From: F1-120-MAGs118 sp013360535
GTDB lineage: Bacteria; Planctomycetota; UBA1135; GCA-002686595
Direction: 5' to 3'
Length of the DNA: 45,686 nt
Assembly (NCBI GenBank): GCA_026647215.1
Contig: JAPKHC010000030.1
Location: 1-45,686, forward strand
Shown here piece after piece: positions 33,527 through 43,854 of the stretch. Made by a program: the position numbers and the translations under genes. The first letter of the stretch is position 1, and every line of letters starts with the position of its first letter. The notes beneath the pieces were generated by a model. It ran no database searches. It had not been told where the DNA came from and saw nothing but the letters and a program-made list of their open reading frames with translations.

Positions 33527-33967
33527 ATGAACCTCCTGAACCTGATCTGCAGCCTGTCGGTCCTGCTCGCCCCGGCCTCTGCTCCCGCGCCCGCCGCACA
33601 CGAAGCGATCGCCCATGTGGCGCCGGTGTCGGTCCAAGACGCCGCCGTCCCCGGCCGCGACTGGATCCTCAAGAGCGGCGACAACATCTGCGGTCTCAAG
33701 GAGGCCTCCCAGATCTCCAGCCCCGCGGTCGTCGACTGGCAGGCCCTGCTCGACGCCACGCCGGAGATGAAGAAGCTGCGCGACCAGAAGATCGACGCCA
33801 ACTCGCCCGAGGGCATCCAGCTGACCAACGACGCGACCAACCGTGTCACGCAGGCCTGCGAGACGATCCGCGCCCAGCAGGGCCACTGCAGCATCTGGAA
33901 GACCATCCGCCACAAGGACGGCCGCGCCGTCTCCGACGTCACCGACCTCGTCAAGGCCCAGCTCTAA
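33527..33967 (+). CDS. Small secreted protein of unknown function, probable sigma-54 target
   Basis: 146 residues. Signal peptide (LLNLICSLSVLLAPASAPA, about 1-25), then a mature part with three cysteines (DNICGL, QACET, HCSIW) and a helical stretch (LLDATPEMKKLRDQKID) with mild resemblance to OmpH/Skp-like helices. Not identifiable. ATG at 33527 follows an AAGGA SD. It is the first gene behind a -24/-12 promoter and directly downstream of the sigma-54 activator, so expression probably depends on that sensor. Followed by a terminator-like hairpin, so monocistronic. Confidence 0.7.
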   Translation: MNLLNLICSLSVLLAPASAPAPAAHEAIAHVAPVSVQDAAVPGRDWILKSGDNICGLKEASQISSPAVVDWQALLDATPEMKKLRDQKIDANSPEGIQLTNDATNRVTQACETIRAQQGHCSIWKTIRHKDGRAVSDVTDLVKAQL

Positions 33968-33984
33968 GGCGCCCTGCGGCGCCC

Positions 33985-34014
33985 GGGCGGCTCGGCTCGC
34001 GAGCGCCGCCGCCC
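33985..34014 (+). terminator. Terminator-like hairpin after the secreted protein gene
   Basis: GGGCGGC (33985-33991) pairs with GCCGCCC (34008-34014), with an internal GCTCGCGAGC palindrome, followed by TTT. The rest of the 271-bp gap to 34239 holds no other supportable element. Confidence 0.5.
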
Positions 34015-34238
34015 TTTCAACTCGCGAACACCACGGACCGGCGCCTGCTCCACCTCCCGGACACGGGGTAGGGGCGAAGGCGCCGGCCTCACTTCCAGCC
34101 GCCCCTAGCCGATAGCGCTCCCGCCGCTAGCCTTGGCCTGTCCGCGCCGAGGGCGGGGAGCGCGGTTCGACGCGCTCCGCGTCCTGGGCCCGACCCGATC
34201 CCCCCAACTCCAGTCCCCCGACCCCAAGCCCCCGCGCC

Positions 34239-35690
34239 GTGCTCCCGCAACCTCCCCACGCATCCCTGCGCCCGAGACTGGCCGCGCTGGCGCTCGCGGG
34301 CGCGCTCACGGCCCTCGGCGGCTGCAAGTCGACCTCGCGGCAGGTGCAAGGCCCCGGCAAGGAACTGTCGGCGGCCGAGCTGCAGGAGCTGCTCGCCAAG
34401 GGCACGATCAAGCCGGTGACCGAGATGGAGGGCGACGATCCCTTCGGCGGCGTCGATGGGTCGATGGAGGACACGCACGCGGAGGAGCTCGCCGCCAAGG
34501 CCTCCCAGCAGGGCGGGGCCGCCAACGCGACCGAGCCCGAGCCGCCGGTCGTCGCTCCGCCGCCGCGCCTTCCGGACCCGCCCGAGAACCCCTACGTCCG
34601 CTTCGGCACGCGCATCCGCGTCTATCCCGACGGCACGATCACCAAGCCCTACCCGCTGCGCGTCGGCACGGGCAAGAAACTCCAGGAACTGATCCAGAGC
34701 TACGGCAACTTCCCGCTTTGGACCACCGAAGCCGGCAATCCTTCGCCGCCGACGCTGGTCAAGCTCGACCTGATGGAGAAGTGGGACATCGAGCTCTACC
34801 AGGACCTGCGCAACGCCGGCGTCGCCACGGGCACCGAGGCCCCGCTCGCCGACTGGCTCGTCGTGACCGCCGGACCGGACTTGCTCGAGGAGGTCGAGGA
34901 CTTCATCAACCTCTTCGCCGCCGGCGTCCCGCAGATCGAGATCGAGGCCAAGATCGTCGAGATCACGCTCAGCGACATCTTCGACATCGGGGTCCGGCCG
35001 CCGACGGGCGTGCCGATGTTCCAGTTCCCCGGCACGGCCTTCGTCAAGAGCTTCGACAGCAACATGCCCAACGTGGCCAACGCGGTCGAGGGCGTGCTCT
35101 CGGTCGGTGGCGTGCAGGACGCCGTCACCTTCAACGCGCAGCTCGAGGCGCTCGCGATCAACGACAACGTCTCGATCATCTCGCGCCCCAAGATCGCGGT
35201 GCGCGAAGGCGGCCGCGCCGACATCCTCAACACGTCGCGGATCCCGTACCTGAACATCACCGGCGTCAACAACGCCGGCGGCTTCGCCAACGCGGCGATC
35301 GCCTTCCAGGAAGTGGGCGTCAAGCTCTACGTCGTGCCGCGCGTGGTCGGGACCCAGACGGTGGCGCTCAACATCGACGTCGAGCAGTCGCAGGTCTCGG
35401 GCACGGAAACCGTGCTCGTGACGGCCTCCGACTCGCCCGTGCAGGTGCCGGTGATCTCGCTGCGCAGCGCCCGCACGGTCGTCTACCTGCAGCCCGGCCA
35501 GGCGGTCATCCTCGGCGGCCTGATCACGGAACGTTCGGTGGAGAACGAGCGCAAGATCCCGTTCCTCGGCGACATTCCGCTGCTCGGGCACCTGTTCAAG
35601 GCGACCTACAAGCGCAAGGAACAGACCAACGTGCTGTTCTTCATCCGCCCCCGCATCCTGCAGGGCGTCGACCTGAACCGGCAGTTCTGA
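34239..35690 (+). CDS. Lipoprotein secretin (GspD/PilQ family)
   Basis: 483 residues. Signal peptide ending in a lipobox (LTALGGC, Cys at about residue 29), an acidic Pro-rich linker (about 30-110), one short N-domain-like region (about 120-230), then the secretin domain (about 240-480). Seen: IEAKIVEITLSDIFDIGVR, ISRPKIAVREGG, and the C-terminal PGQAVILGGLITERSV, IPFLGDIPLLGHLF, NVLFFIRPRIL. It forms a multimeric outer-membrane channel for type II secretion or type IV pili. It is shorter than GspD (~650), with fewer N-domains. GTG start without a visible SD. Next to a GspK-like pseudopilin gene; the rest of the machinery is elsewhere. Confidence 0.92.
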   Translation: MLPQPPHASLRPRLAALALAGALTALGGCKSTSRQVQGPGKELSAAELQELLAKGTIKPVTEMEGDDPFGGVDGSMEDTHAEELAAKASQQGGAANATEPEPPVVAPPPRLPDPPENPYVRFGTRIRVYPDGTITKPYPLRVGTGKKLQELIQSYGNFPLWTTEAGNPSPPTLVKLDLMEKWDIELYQDLRNAGVATGTEAPLADWLVVTAGPDLLEEVEDFINLFAAGVPQIEIEAKIVEITLSDIFDIGVRPPTGVPMFQFPGTAFVKSFDSNMPNVANAVEGVLSVGGVQDAVTFNAQLEALAINDNVSIISRPKIAVREGGRADILNTSRIPYLNITGVNNAGGFANAAIAFQEVGVKLYVVPRVVGTQTVALNIDVEQSQVSGTETVLVTASDSPVQVPVISLRSARTVVYLQPGQAVILGGLITERSVENERKIPFLGDIPLLGHLFKATYKRKEQTNVLFFIRPRILQGVDLNRQF

Positions 35691-35800
35691 GATCGGCCTG
35701 AACGGGCGGGGGCGAGCATCGCCGCGCCCCGCCCCGTAAGCTCTTGGCCCTGCCGGCGGCAGCGCGGAAGAACTCCCGCGCCCGCGCGTCCCACCTCACG

Positions 35801-37288
35801 ATGCTCGTCCCGCGACCCTCGCGTGCCCGGAATGCCCGCCGACGTGGCTCGGCGCTCCTGATGGCGTTCCTGATGATCATCCTGCTCTACGCGATCATCT
35901 TTCAGCTGAACTACGGCACGAAGGCCGACCTGCGCGTGGCCGAGAACGACGTGACCATCACGCAGATGGACGCGTCGATCGAGTCGGCGCTGCAGGAGGT
36001 CTACGACCGGTTGAAGCAGGATGGCGCGACGGCGGCGGCCGAAGGAGGCGCCGGCGGAGCGGCGGCCGGAGCAGGTGGGGGCATGCCCGGAGGCGGGGCG
36101 GGGCAGGCCGGTCAGGGTGGCGAGGGCGAGGGCGGCGACGAGCCGTCCGACTCGCGCATGGACTCCTGGGGCCGGCCGCAGCGCTCGACCATCGGTGACA
36201 TCGAGCTGCGCATCCTCGTGCAGGACGAGGACGGCAAGATCAACGTGCTGCAGCTGCTCGCCGACGACGAGGAGGAGCGCGACCAGGCGACTGAGCGGCT
36301 CGTGCGCCTGATCGACTTCTTCCGCGACGGCTCGACGGTCGACGTCGACCGCTCGGAGGCGATCCGCATCGTCGAGTCGATCAAGTTGCACCTGACGCAG
36401 CGCACGCAGTCGGTGCTCCCGCGGCCCAAGCTCACGAGCGACGACGCGGAGGACAAGGAGCGCTGCATGCCGCTCACGCTCAAGGAGTTCGAGGTGCTCG
36501 AGCGCCTCGACGAGCGGCTGTTCCGCGACTTCCGCGACGAGCGCGGCGACATCGTGCACTCGCTCAGCTCGTACCTGACCGTGTGGACCTCGATCACGCA
36601 GGGTGCGACCGAGGGCGGAGAAGGTGCCGCAGCCGGCGGCGCGGGCGCTCAGAACCAGAACCAGAATCAGAACCAGAACCAGTCGGGTGGCGGCTCGGGC
36701 TCGAGCGGCGACGATCCCAACTGGGGCGTGTGCGTCAACGTCAACACGGCGCCCGTGGCGGTGCTCAAGGCGCTCGTCGACGACCGCGAGGTCGGCTCGC
36801 GCTTCTGGGATGCGGTGGTCGAGTACCGCAACCTCGAGAAGAAGGAAGAAGAGGGCGAGGAGTCCTCGGGCAGCACGACGGACGATCCCACCAGCGAGCC
36901 GCAGCTCGACGAGAACGGCGAGCCGATCATCGAGCGCGAGTTCTTCGACTCGCTCGAGGAACTGGCCGAGGTCGACGGCTGGGAGCGGCTCGAGGAGACG
37001 ATCCGCGGCAAGCTGCAGAACCTGCTGTGCACGCGCAGCCACGTGTTCTCGATTTACGTCACCGCGCGACGCAAGACCGGCCAGAACGATGAGTTCGGCG
37101 GCTACCTCGGCACGCCGCGGCAGGGCGAACGCGAGGACGAGCGTGGCAAGGGCCTCGTGCGCACGGTGCGTTCGGTCGTGTGGCGCTACGGCTCGGGCGA
37201 GGACGTCAAGATCATCCCGCTCGTGCGCTGGGAAGTGCTCGACTACACGCCGTTCGACGTCATCGACTTCCCCGTCGAGGGGCGTTGA
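35801..37288 (+). CDS. GspK-like minor pseudopilin
   Basis: 495 residues. A prepilin-type N-terminus: basic RRRG before a hydrophobic helix SALLMAFLMIILLYAIIFQ, with peptidase cleavage expected after the Gly. The later NVNTAPVAVLKALVDD segment is the T2SSK hallmark (N-x-N-T-A-x3-L). Two low-complexity insertions are present: a Gly/Ala-rich stretch (about 80-120) and an NQ repeat near residue 285. GspK caps the pseudopilus tip in type II secretion. It pairs with the secretin upstream. ATG at 35801 is chosen because it lies just before the prepilin leader; a TTG at 35744 is a poorer alternative. Confidence 0.88.
   Translation: MLVPRPSRARNARRRGSALLMAFLMIILLYAIIFQLNYGTKADLRVAENDVTITQMDASIESALQEVYDRLKQDGATAAAEGGAGGAAAGAGGGMPGGGAGQAGQGGEGEGGDEPSDSRMDSWGRPQRSTIGDIELRILVQDEDGKINVLQLLADDEEERDQATERLVRLIDFFRDGSTVDVDRSEAIRIVESIKLHLTQRTQSVLPRPKLTSDDAEDKERCMPLTLKEFEVLERLDERLFRDFRDERGDIVHSLSSYLTVWTSITQGATEGGEGAAAGGAGAQNQNQNQNQNQSGGGSGSSGDDPNWGVCVNVNTAPVAVLKALVDDREVGSRFWDAVVEYRNLEKKEEEGEESSGSTTDDPTSEPQLDENGEPIIEREFFDSLEELAEVDGWERLEETIRGKLQNLLCTRSHVFSIYVTARRKTGQNDEFGGYLGTPRQGEREDERGKGLVRTVRSVVWRYGSGEDVKIIPLVRWEVLDYTPFDVIDFPVEGR
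36650..36682 (+). repeat. Short hexanucleotide tandem repeat inside the gspK-like gene
   Basis: Five copies of a CAGAAC unit (one has CAGAAT), ending in a partial CAG, encoding alternating Gln-Asn in a linker. Slippage would change the protein by two residues per unit without a frameshift. Confidence 0.8.
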
Positions 37289-37356
37289 GAGCTCGTGAAC
37301 CTCGCTCTCCTGTTGCTTGACGCGCGGTCGCCTGGCGGCGCCGGACGGCGAGTCCC

Positions 37357-38925
37357 GTGAGTTCCTTCACGGTGTCGCGGGCGGCCGAGCTCGAGGTCTT
37401 CCGGCACCTGTACGCCTCGGTCGCCGAAGAGATGGGCATCACGCTGCAGCGTTCGGCGCTGTCGGCGAACATTCGCGAGCGCCGCGACTACTCCTGCGCG
37501 CTGTTCGACGCGCAGGGGCGGCTGGTGGCGCAGGCGGCGCACATTCCGGTGCACCTGGGCTCGATGGGGCGCGCCGTCGCGGCCGTGCGCGAAGCGGTCG
37601 AGCTGCGGCCGGGCGACGCGGTGCTCCACAACGACCCGTACTCGGGCGGCACGCACCTGCCGGACGTGACGCTGGTGAGCCCGATCCATCTGGGAAAGGC
37701 TCGCAAGGCGCAGTTTTTCGCCGCGAGCCGCGCGCACCATTCCGACATCGGCGGCGCGCATCCCGGTTCGATGGCGCCGGTCGACGACGTGCACGCCGAG
37801 GGCCTGCGCCTGCCGCCCGTGCACCTCGTGCGCGGTGGCGCGATCGAGAACGAAGTGCTCGCGCTGCTGCTCGCCAACCTTCGTGGTGCGCGTGAGCGCC
37901 GCGGCGACCTGTTGGCGCAGTGGGCGGCGAACCGGCGCGCGCAGACGCGGCTCGAGGAGCTCGCGGCGGAGCACGGCGTCGCGAAGCTCGCTGCGCGCGG
38001 CGCGAGGCTCGTCGGGTGGACCTCCGCGCGCGTGGCCGAGCTGATCGAGCGCTTGCCGCGGCGCGCGCTCACGTTCGAGGACACGCTCGAACCTCCGCAG
38101 CCGGGCGCCGAGCGCGTGCGAATTCACGTGCGAATCGCGCGTGTCGGTCGCGAGCTCGTCGTCGACTTCTCGCGCTCGTCGCCGCAACAGGGCTCGAGCC
38201 TCAACGCGACCCTCGCCGTCACGGAAGCGGCCGTCGCCTACGTGCTGCAGCTCCTGCTGCCGCCGGGGACGCCGATCAACGAAGGCTGCCGCGCGGGTGT
38301 GCGCATCGTCACGCGCCCGGGAACCGTCGTCGATGCGCGTTATCCCGCTCCCGTCGCCGCCGGCAACGTCGAGACTTCGCAGCGCCTCGTCGACACGCTG
38401 CTCGGCGCGCTCGCACCGGCGTACCCAGAGCGCATTCCGGCCGCCAGCAGCGGCACGATGAGCAACCTGTCGTTCGGCGGCCTGCACGGCGGCTCGACCT
38501 TCGCGTACTACGAGACCATCGCAGGCGGCGCGGGAGCCTCGCCGCGCGGTCCGGGCGCTCACGCGCTGCACACGCACATGACCAACACGCGCAACACGCC
38601 GATCGAGGAATTCGAGCGGCGTTTTCCGGTGCGGGTCGCGCGCTGCACGGTGCGGCGCGGATCGGGGGGCAAGGGCGCACGAGCCGGTGGCGACGGCATC
38701 GAGAAGCGGCTCGAGTTCCTGGTGCCCGCGCGGGTGGCCTGGATCGCCGATCGCACGAGCCTCGGACCGTGGGGACTCGCCGGTGGTGGCCGCGGCGCAG
38801 TCGGCCGGGCCGAACATGTCCACAAGGCCGGACGGACTGCGCTCGGCGCACGCGCGACGCTCGGGCTGGAGCGCGGCGACGCGCTCGAGCTCTTCACTCC
38901 CGGTGGGGGAGCGCACGGCCGCTAG
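37357..38925 (+). CDS. Hydantoinase B / oxoprolinase-like protein (HyuB family), orphan subunit
   Basis: 522 residues. HyuB-type N-terminus (ELEVFRHLYASVAEEMGITL, RERRDYSCALFDAQGRLVAQ, HIPVHLGSMG) and the metal-site region VLHNDPYSGGTHLPDV with SRAHHSDIGGAHPGSM. Later TNTRNTPIEEFE and RRGSGGKGARAGGDG. Enzymes of this family hydrolyse hydantoins or 5-oxoproline in an ATP-dependent reaction, normally with a HyuA subunit or domain. No hyuA is within the window, so the partner is elsewhere or the role differs. GTG start at 37357, 68 bp after the GspK-like gene. The following 134 bp before purA show no clear promoter. Confidence 0.88.
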   Translation: MSSFTVSRAAELEVFRHLYASVAEEMGITLQRSALSANIRERRDYSCALFDAQGRLVAQAAHIPVHLGSMGRAVAAVREAVELRPGDAVLHNDPYSGGTHLPDVTLVSPIHLGKARKAQFFAASRAHHSDIGGAHPGSMAPVDDVHAEGLRLPPVHLVRGGAIENEVLALLLANLRGARERRGDLLAQWAANRRAQTRLEELAAEHGVAKLAARGARLVGWTSARVAELIERLPRRALTFEDTLEPPQPGAERVRIHVRIARVGRELVVDFSRSSPQQGSSLNATLAVTEAAVAYVLQLLLPPGTPINEGCRAGVRIVTRPGTVVDARYPAPVAAGNVETSQRLVDTLLGALAPAYPERIPAASSGTMSNLSFGGLHGGSTFAYYETIAGGAGASPRGPGAHALHTHMTNTRNTPIEEFERRFPVRVARCTVRRGSGGKGARAGGDGIEKRLEFLVPARVAWIADRTSLGPWGLAGGGRGAVGRAEHVHKAGRTALGARATLGLERGDALELFTPGGGAHGR

Positions 38926-39059
38926 CCGCTCTCGGGTTGCACCGGCCCCGCTCGAGCGCGAGAATCCCCGGCCTTCCGGAAGCGCCGGGCCGTCGGGGCA
39001 AGGCGCGACCCCAACGCCCACGTCCCGCGCTCGCCCACCCCGAGAGGTAGCCCGTCCCC

Positions 39060-40375
<1,316 letters not shown>

Positions 40376-40379
<4 letters not shown>

Positions 40380-41152
40380 CCCGCCCGCGCCTCAAGATCG
40401 AGCGTCCCGACTTCGGCGGCCCGTTCCCCGAGCACATCGCCGTCATCATGGACGGCAATGGGCGCTGGGCGAAGGGACGCGGGATGCTGCGCGTCTTCGG
40501 GCACAAGGAAGGCATCGGCTCGGTGCGCGAGATCACGACCGAGTGCGCGAAGATGGGCGTCAAGTCGCTGACGCTCTACGCCTTCTCGGTCGAGAACTGG
40601 AAGCGCCCGCGGCAGGAAGTCGCTTTCCTGATGGAGCTGCTCGAGCAGTTCCTCGTCGACGAGCGGCCGACCTTGATGGACAACAACGTCCGCCTGCGCG
40701 CGATCGGGCGCATCGACGACCTGCCCGAGGCGGCGCTCGCGCGGCTGCGCGAGACCGAGGAAATCACGGCGAAAAACGACGGTCTGCTGCTGCGGCTCGC
40801 GCTCTCCTACGGCGCGCGCGCGGAGATCGCCGACGCGCTCAAGCGCTTCGCGCGCGACGTCGCGGCGGGCAAGGTGCGCGAGAGCGAGATCGACGACGAG
40901 ACGCTGCGCCGCTACCTGTACGACGCGACCACGCCCGATCCCGACCTCCTGATCCGCACGTCGGGCGAGCTGCGCATCTCGAACTTCCTCCTGTGGCAGA
41001 TCAGCTACAGCGAGATCTACGTCGCGAAGGAATGCTGGCCGGAATTCCGCCGGCCGCAGCTGCTCGCGGCGCTCGAGGACTACGCCAAGCGCGTGCGCAA
41101 GTTCGGCGGGCTCGTCAGCGACGCCCCGTCGGCGTCCGAGGCGCGCGCGTGA
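40376..41152 (+). CDS. uppS: Undecaprenyl diphosphate synthase
   Basis: 258 residues. Cis-prenyltransferase motifs: HIAVIMDGNGRWAKGRG with the catalytic Asp, LTLYAFSVENWKRP, and DLLIRTSGELRISNFLLWQ followed by YSEIY. Makes the C55 carrier lipid precursor for peptidoglycan. Overlaps purA (ATGA) and cdsA (GTGA), so it is translationally coupled on both sides. UppS-CdsA order is common. Confidence 0.96.
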
Positions 41153-42195
41153 GCCAGGCGGCGACCGACGCCGCGGCGAAGCGCGCCAAGCTGTGGCGTC
41201 GCACGCGTGTCGGCGGCACGATCGCGCTCGGCCTCGCGGGCGTGTTGTGGCTCACGACGCTGTTCGACTCCGTAGCACCGATGCTCGCACTGGGCGCCGG
41301 CGTGCTCGCGCTGTGCGTGTGGGAAGTGGATCGCATGGGGAGCCTCGCGGGGCGGCGCCTGTGGGTTCCGCTCGCTGCGGGTTCGCTCGTCGCGATCTGG
41401 ACGACCTGGAACTTCTTCCACGAGATGGGCGGCGGCATCGATATCGCCGACCGTGACCACGTCGATCTCGGGCACGGGCTCGGCTGGCTGATGCGCGCGA
41501 CGCTCGACGCCGGCCTGATCGTCACGGCGGCCTACGCGGCGGCCTGCACGCGCTCGTTCGTCGTGCGGCTCGCCGGCATCGCGCTGATCGGCGCGCCGAC
41601 GTTCGCCGCGAGCCTGTTCAGCGCCGAACAAGCCGGTTTCGTCGTGCTCGCGCTGTTCCTGTTCGTCGTGCTGCGCCTCGTCGTGTTCGGCGCCGAACGG
41701 CGCGGCGAGGCGCTCGCCATGCTGCTCCTCGGCCCGCTGCTGATCGTGTCAATCCTGGGCCTCGTGTGGGTCTGGTACGACTACTCGCACTGGGGCCTCG
41801 TCGCGCTGCTCGCGATCGCCAAGATCGGCGATTCTGCCGGTTATTACGTCGGCAGCACGCTCGGCAAGCACCACCCGTTCAAGTCGATCAGCCCGGGCAA
41901 GACCACCGAGGGCACACTGGGCTCGTTCGTGGCCGCCTCGCTCGCGTGCATGGCCTTCGTCCAGCTCGGCTGGCTGCCGGGCGGGAGCTGGCTCGGCGGC
42001 CTTGCGGCGGGCGCGGTCGTGAGCATCGCCGCGCAGGCGAGCGACCTGCTCGAAAGCTGGGTCAAGCGCAAGGCCGGCGTGAAGGACTCCGGCACGTGGT
42101 TCGGGCCCTCGGGCGGCATGCTCGACCTCGTCGACAGCTTCTTCCTCGCGACCCCGGTCGCGCTCGCGGTCTGGCCCCTCGCGCTCGGCCTGTGA
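41149..42195 (+). CDS. cdsA: Phosphatidate cytidylyltransferase
   Basis: 348 residues, polytopic membrane enzyme making CDP-diacylglycerol from phosphatidic acid and CTP. Eight or so hydrophobic helices. The C-terminal signature reads SWVKRKAGVKDSGTWFGPSG, then GMLDLVDSF. The S-x3-KR-x4-KD part is conserved, but the classical PGHGG is GPSGG and the following DR-x-D is DLVD. The loss of H and R is unusual, yet the surrounding motif is intact, so activity is likely but unproven. GTG start inside the uppS stop. Confidence 0.9.
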   Translation: MSQAATDAAAKRAKLWRRTRVGGTIALGLAGVLWLTTLFDSVAPMLALGAGVLALCVWEVDRMGSLAGRRLWVPLAAGSLVAIWTTWNFFHEMGGGIDIADRDHVDLGHGLGWLMRATLDAGLIVTAAYAAACTRSFVVRLAGIALIGAPTFAASLFSAEQAGFVVLALFLFVVLRLVVFGAERRGEALAMLLLGPLLIVSILGLVWVWYDYSHWGLVALLAIAKIGDSAGYYVGSTLGKHHPFKSISPGKTTEGTLGSFVAASLACMAFVQLGWLPGGSWLGGLAAGAVVSIAAQASDLLESWVKRKAGVKDSGTWFGPSGGMLDLVDSFFLATPVALAVWPLALGL

Positions 42196-42293
42196 GCGTC
42201 GCCCCCGACGGTTTCGCTTGACACCCCGCGCGCGCGAGGAGGATGCTCTGCCACGCGCCCGGCACCGCGAAACCCACAGGAAGAGCGAGCATC

Positions 42294-43382
42294 TTGGCCG
42301 AAGTCACCATCCCGTTGCGCTCCCACGAGGAAGCGATCCTCGTCCTCGGTCCCTACGACCGCCACGCGAAGCTGCTGCGGCAGGTCCTCGACATCGAGAT
42401 CTTCACGCGCAACGGGAACCTGCGCCTCAAGGGCTCGGAGGACCACACGTCGGAGGCGCGCCGGCGCATCGAGCACCTGCTCGGCAAGCTGCGCAAGGGC
42501 CGCGACGTCGACGCGAAGGACGCCGAGGCGATCCTCGTCGGCGCGAGCTCGTTCGAAATGCCGTCGGGCATCTCGCCGACGTCGTTCCCTTCCGCTTCGC
42601 CCGCTGCGCCGAAACCCACGGGTTTTGGCGGCGGCGTCGATCGTGCGGTCGAGCGTGGCCAAGGCATCGGCGTGCGTTCCGCGCGCCCCGTGTCGAGCAC
42701 GGGCTTTCGCATGCGGCCGTTCGAGCCGCGCGGCGTCCGCCAGCGCAAGTACGTCGAGCTGATCGCCTCGAAGCCGCTGACGTTCGGCCTCGGCGCCGCG
42801 GGCACCGGCAAGACCTACCTCGCGGTCGCGTGCGCGCTGCGGGCGTTGCGCGCGGGCGAGTGCCGCCGGCTCGTGATCACGCGCCCCGTCGTCGAGGCCG
42901 GAGAAAAGCTCGGTTTCCTGCCCGGTGACCTGCTCGCGAAGCTCAACCCGTACATGCGGCCGGTGTACGACGCGCTCGGCGACCTGCTCGAGTTCGAGGA
43001 CGTGATGAAGCTCGAGGACGCCGGCGTGATCGAGGTCGCGCCGCTCGCCTACATGCGCGGCCGCACGCTTTCCAACGCCTTCGTGATCCTCGACGAGGCG
43101 CAGAACACGACCGTGCAGCAGATGAAGATGTTCCTGACGCGCCTGGGCGAAGGCTCGCGCATGGTCGTCACCGGCGACCCGTCGCAGTCCGACCTCGAGC
43201 GTGGCCAGCGTTCGGGGTTGGGCGACGCCGTGGCGCGCCTGCAGGGTTTCCAGGACATCGGCGTGGTCGAGTTCATCGTCGACGACATCTGCCGCCATCC
43301 GCTGGTCGAGCAGATCGTGCGCGCCTACGAGGCGCCCGCGCGGGGCGAGCCGGGCGCGCGTCGCGAGGACGGCGCCCCTTGA
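42294..43382 (+). CDS. phoH: PhoH-like ATPase
   Basis: About 362 residues. An N-terminal KH-like region (RRIEHLLGKLRKG), a variable Pro/Ser-rich linker (about 90-130), then the PhoH domain: Walker A GAAGTGKTYLA (Lys about residue 173), LVITRPVVEAGEKLGFLPGD, and Walker B FVILDEAQNTT. Also VVTGDPSQSDLERG. It is an RNA-linked helicase-like ATPase usually found before ybeY, as here. TTG at 42294 is chosen: AGGAAG at 42278-42283 and family alignment (MAEVTIPLRSHEEA). ATG at 42243 has an SD directly abutting and would add 17 residues. Stop overlaps ybeY. Confidence 0.93.
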   Translation: MAEVTIPLRSHEEAILVLGPYDRHAKLLRQVLDIEIFTRNGNLRLKGSEDHTSEARRRIEHLLGKLRKGRDVDAKDAEAILVGASSFEMPSGISPTSFPSASPAAPKPTGFGGGVDRAVERGQGIGVRSARPVSSTGFRMRPFEPRGVRQRKYVELIASKPLTFGLGAAGTGKTYLAVACALRALRAGECRRLVITRPVVEAGEKLGFLPGDLLAKLNPYMRPVYDALGDLLEFEDVMKLEDAGVIEVAPLAYMRGRTLSNAFVILDEAQNTTVQQMKMFLTRLGEGSRMVVTGDPSQSDLERGQRSGLGDAVARLQGFQDIGVVEFIVDDICRHPLVEQIVRAYEAPARGEPGARREDGAP

Positions 43383-43810
43383 TCGAGGTCGCCTGGGCGA
43401 GCCGCAAGGCGCGGCCGCGGGGGCTTTCCGACGTGCGCATCCGGCGTGCGGCCGAGCTCGCGCTCGCGCACGGCGGTCGCGCTGGTGCCGGGCTCTCGAT
43501 CGTGTTCGTCGATGACGCCGAGCTCGCCTCGATGCACGGCGAGTGGCTCGACGACCCGACACGCACCGACGTGATCACGTTCGATCTCGGGGACGGCGAC
43601 CCGGTGGGGGAGCTGTACGTGTCGACCGAACGTGCGCGCGACGTCGCCGCGCGGCGCGAGCTCGACCTCGTGCGCGAGCACCTCTTGTACGTCGTTCACG
43701 GCGCGCTGCACCTGTGCGGATTCGACGATCACGAGCCGCGCGAGCGAGCGCGCATGCGACGTGCGGAGCGCGCCGTGCTCGCGCGCCTCGAGCGCACGCC
43801 GCGCAAGTAG
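43379..43810 (+). CDS. ybeY: YbeY endoribonuclease
   Basis: 143 residues. Zn-binding motif HGALHLCGFDDHEPRERARM. The third ligand follows GFDD, one residue further than the classical HGxLHLxGYDH, a variant I recall from Planctomycetota. Also DDAELASMHGEWLDDP and TRTDVITFDLGDGDP. Needed for 16S rRNA 3'-end maturation and ribosome quality control. Start is TTG overlapping the phoH stop (TTGA), so expression is probably coupled. Confidence 0.92.
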   Translation: MIEVAWASRKARPRGLSDVRIRRAAELALAHGGRAGAGLSIVFVDDAELASMHGEWLDDPTRTDVITFDLGDGDPVGELYVSTERARDVAARRELDLVREHLLYVVHGALHLCGFDDHEPRERARMRRAERAVLARLERTPRK

Positions 43811-43854
43811 GGGCTTGAACCGCCCGCCGAAATTGGGGATCACAATGTCGTCCG

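Noticed and set aside
28955..33913. Antisense open frame of more than 1,600 codons opposite the sigma-54 activator
   Set aside because: Such open frames are a side effect of high GC and codon structure. The translation is Arg/Ala/His/Gln-rich with no motif, and the plus strand has clear domains.
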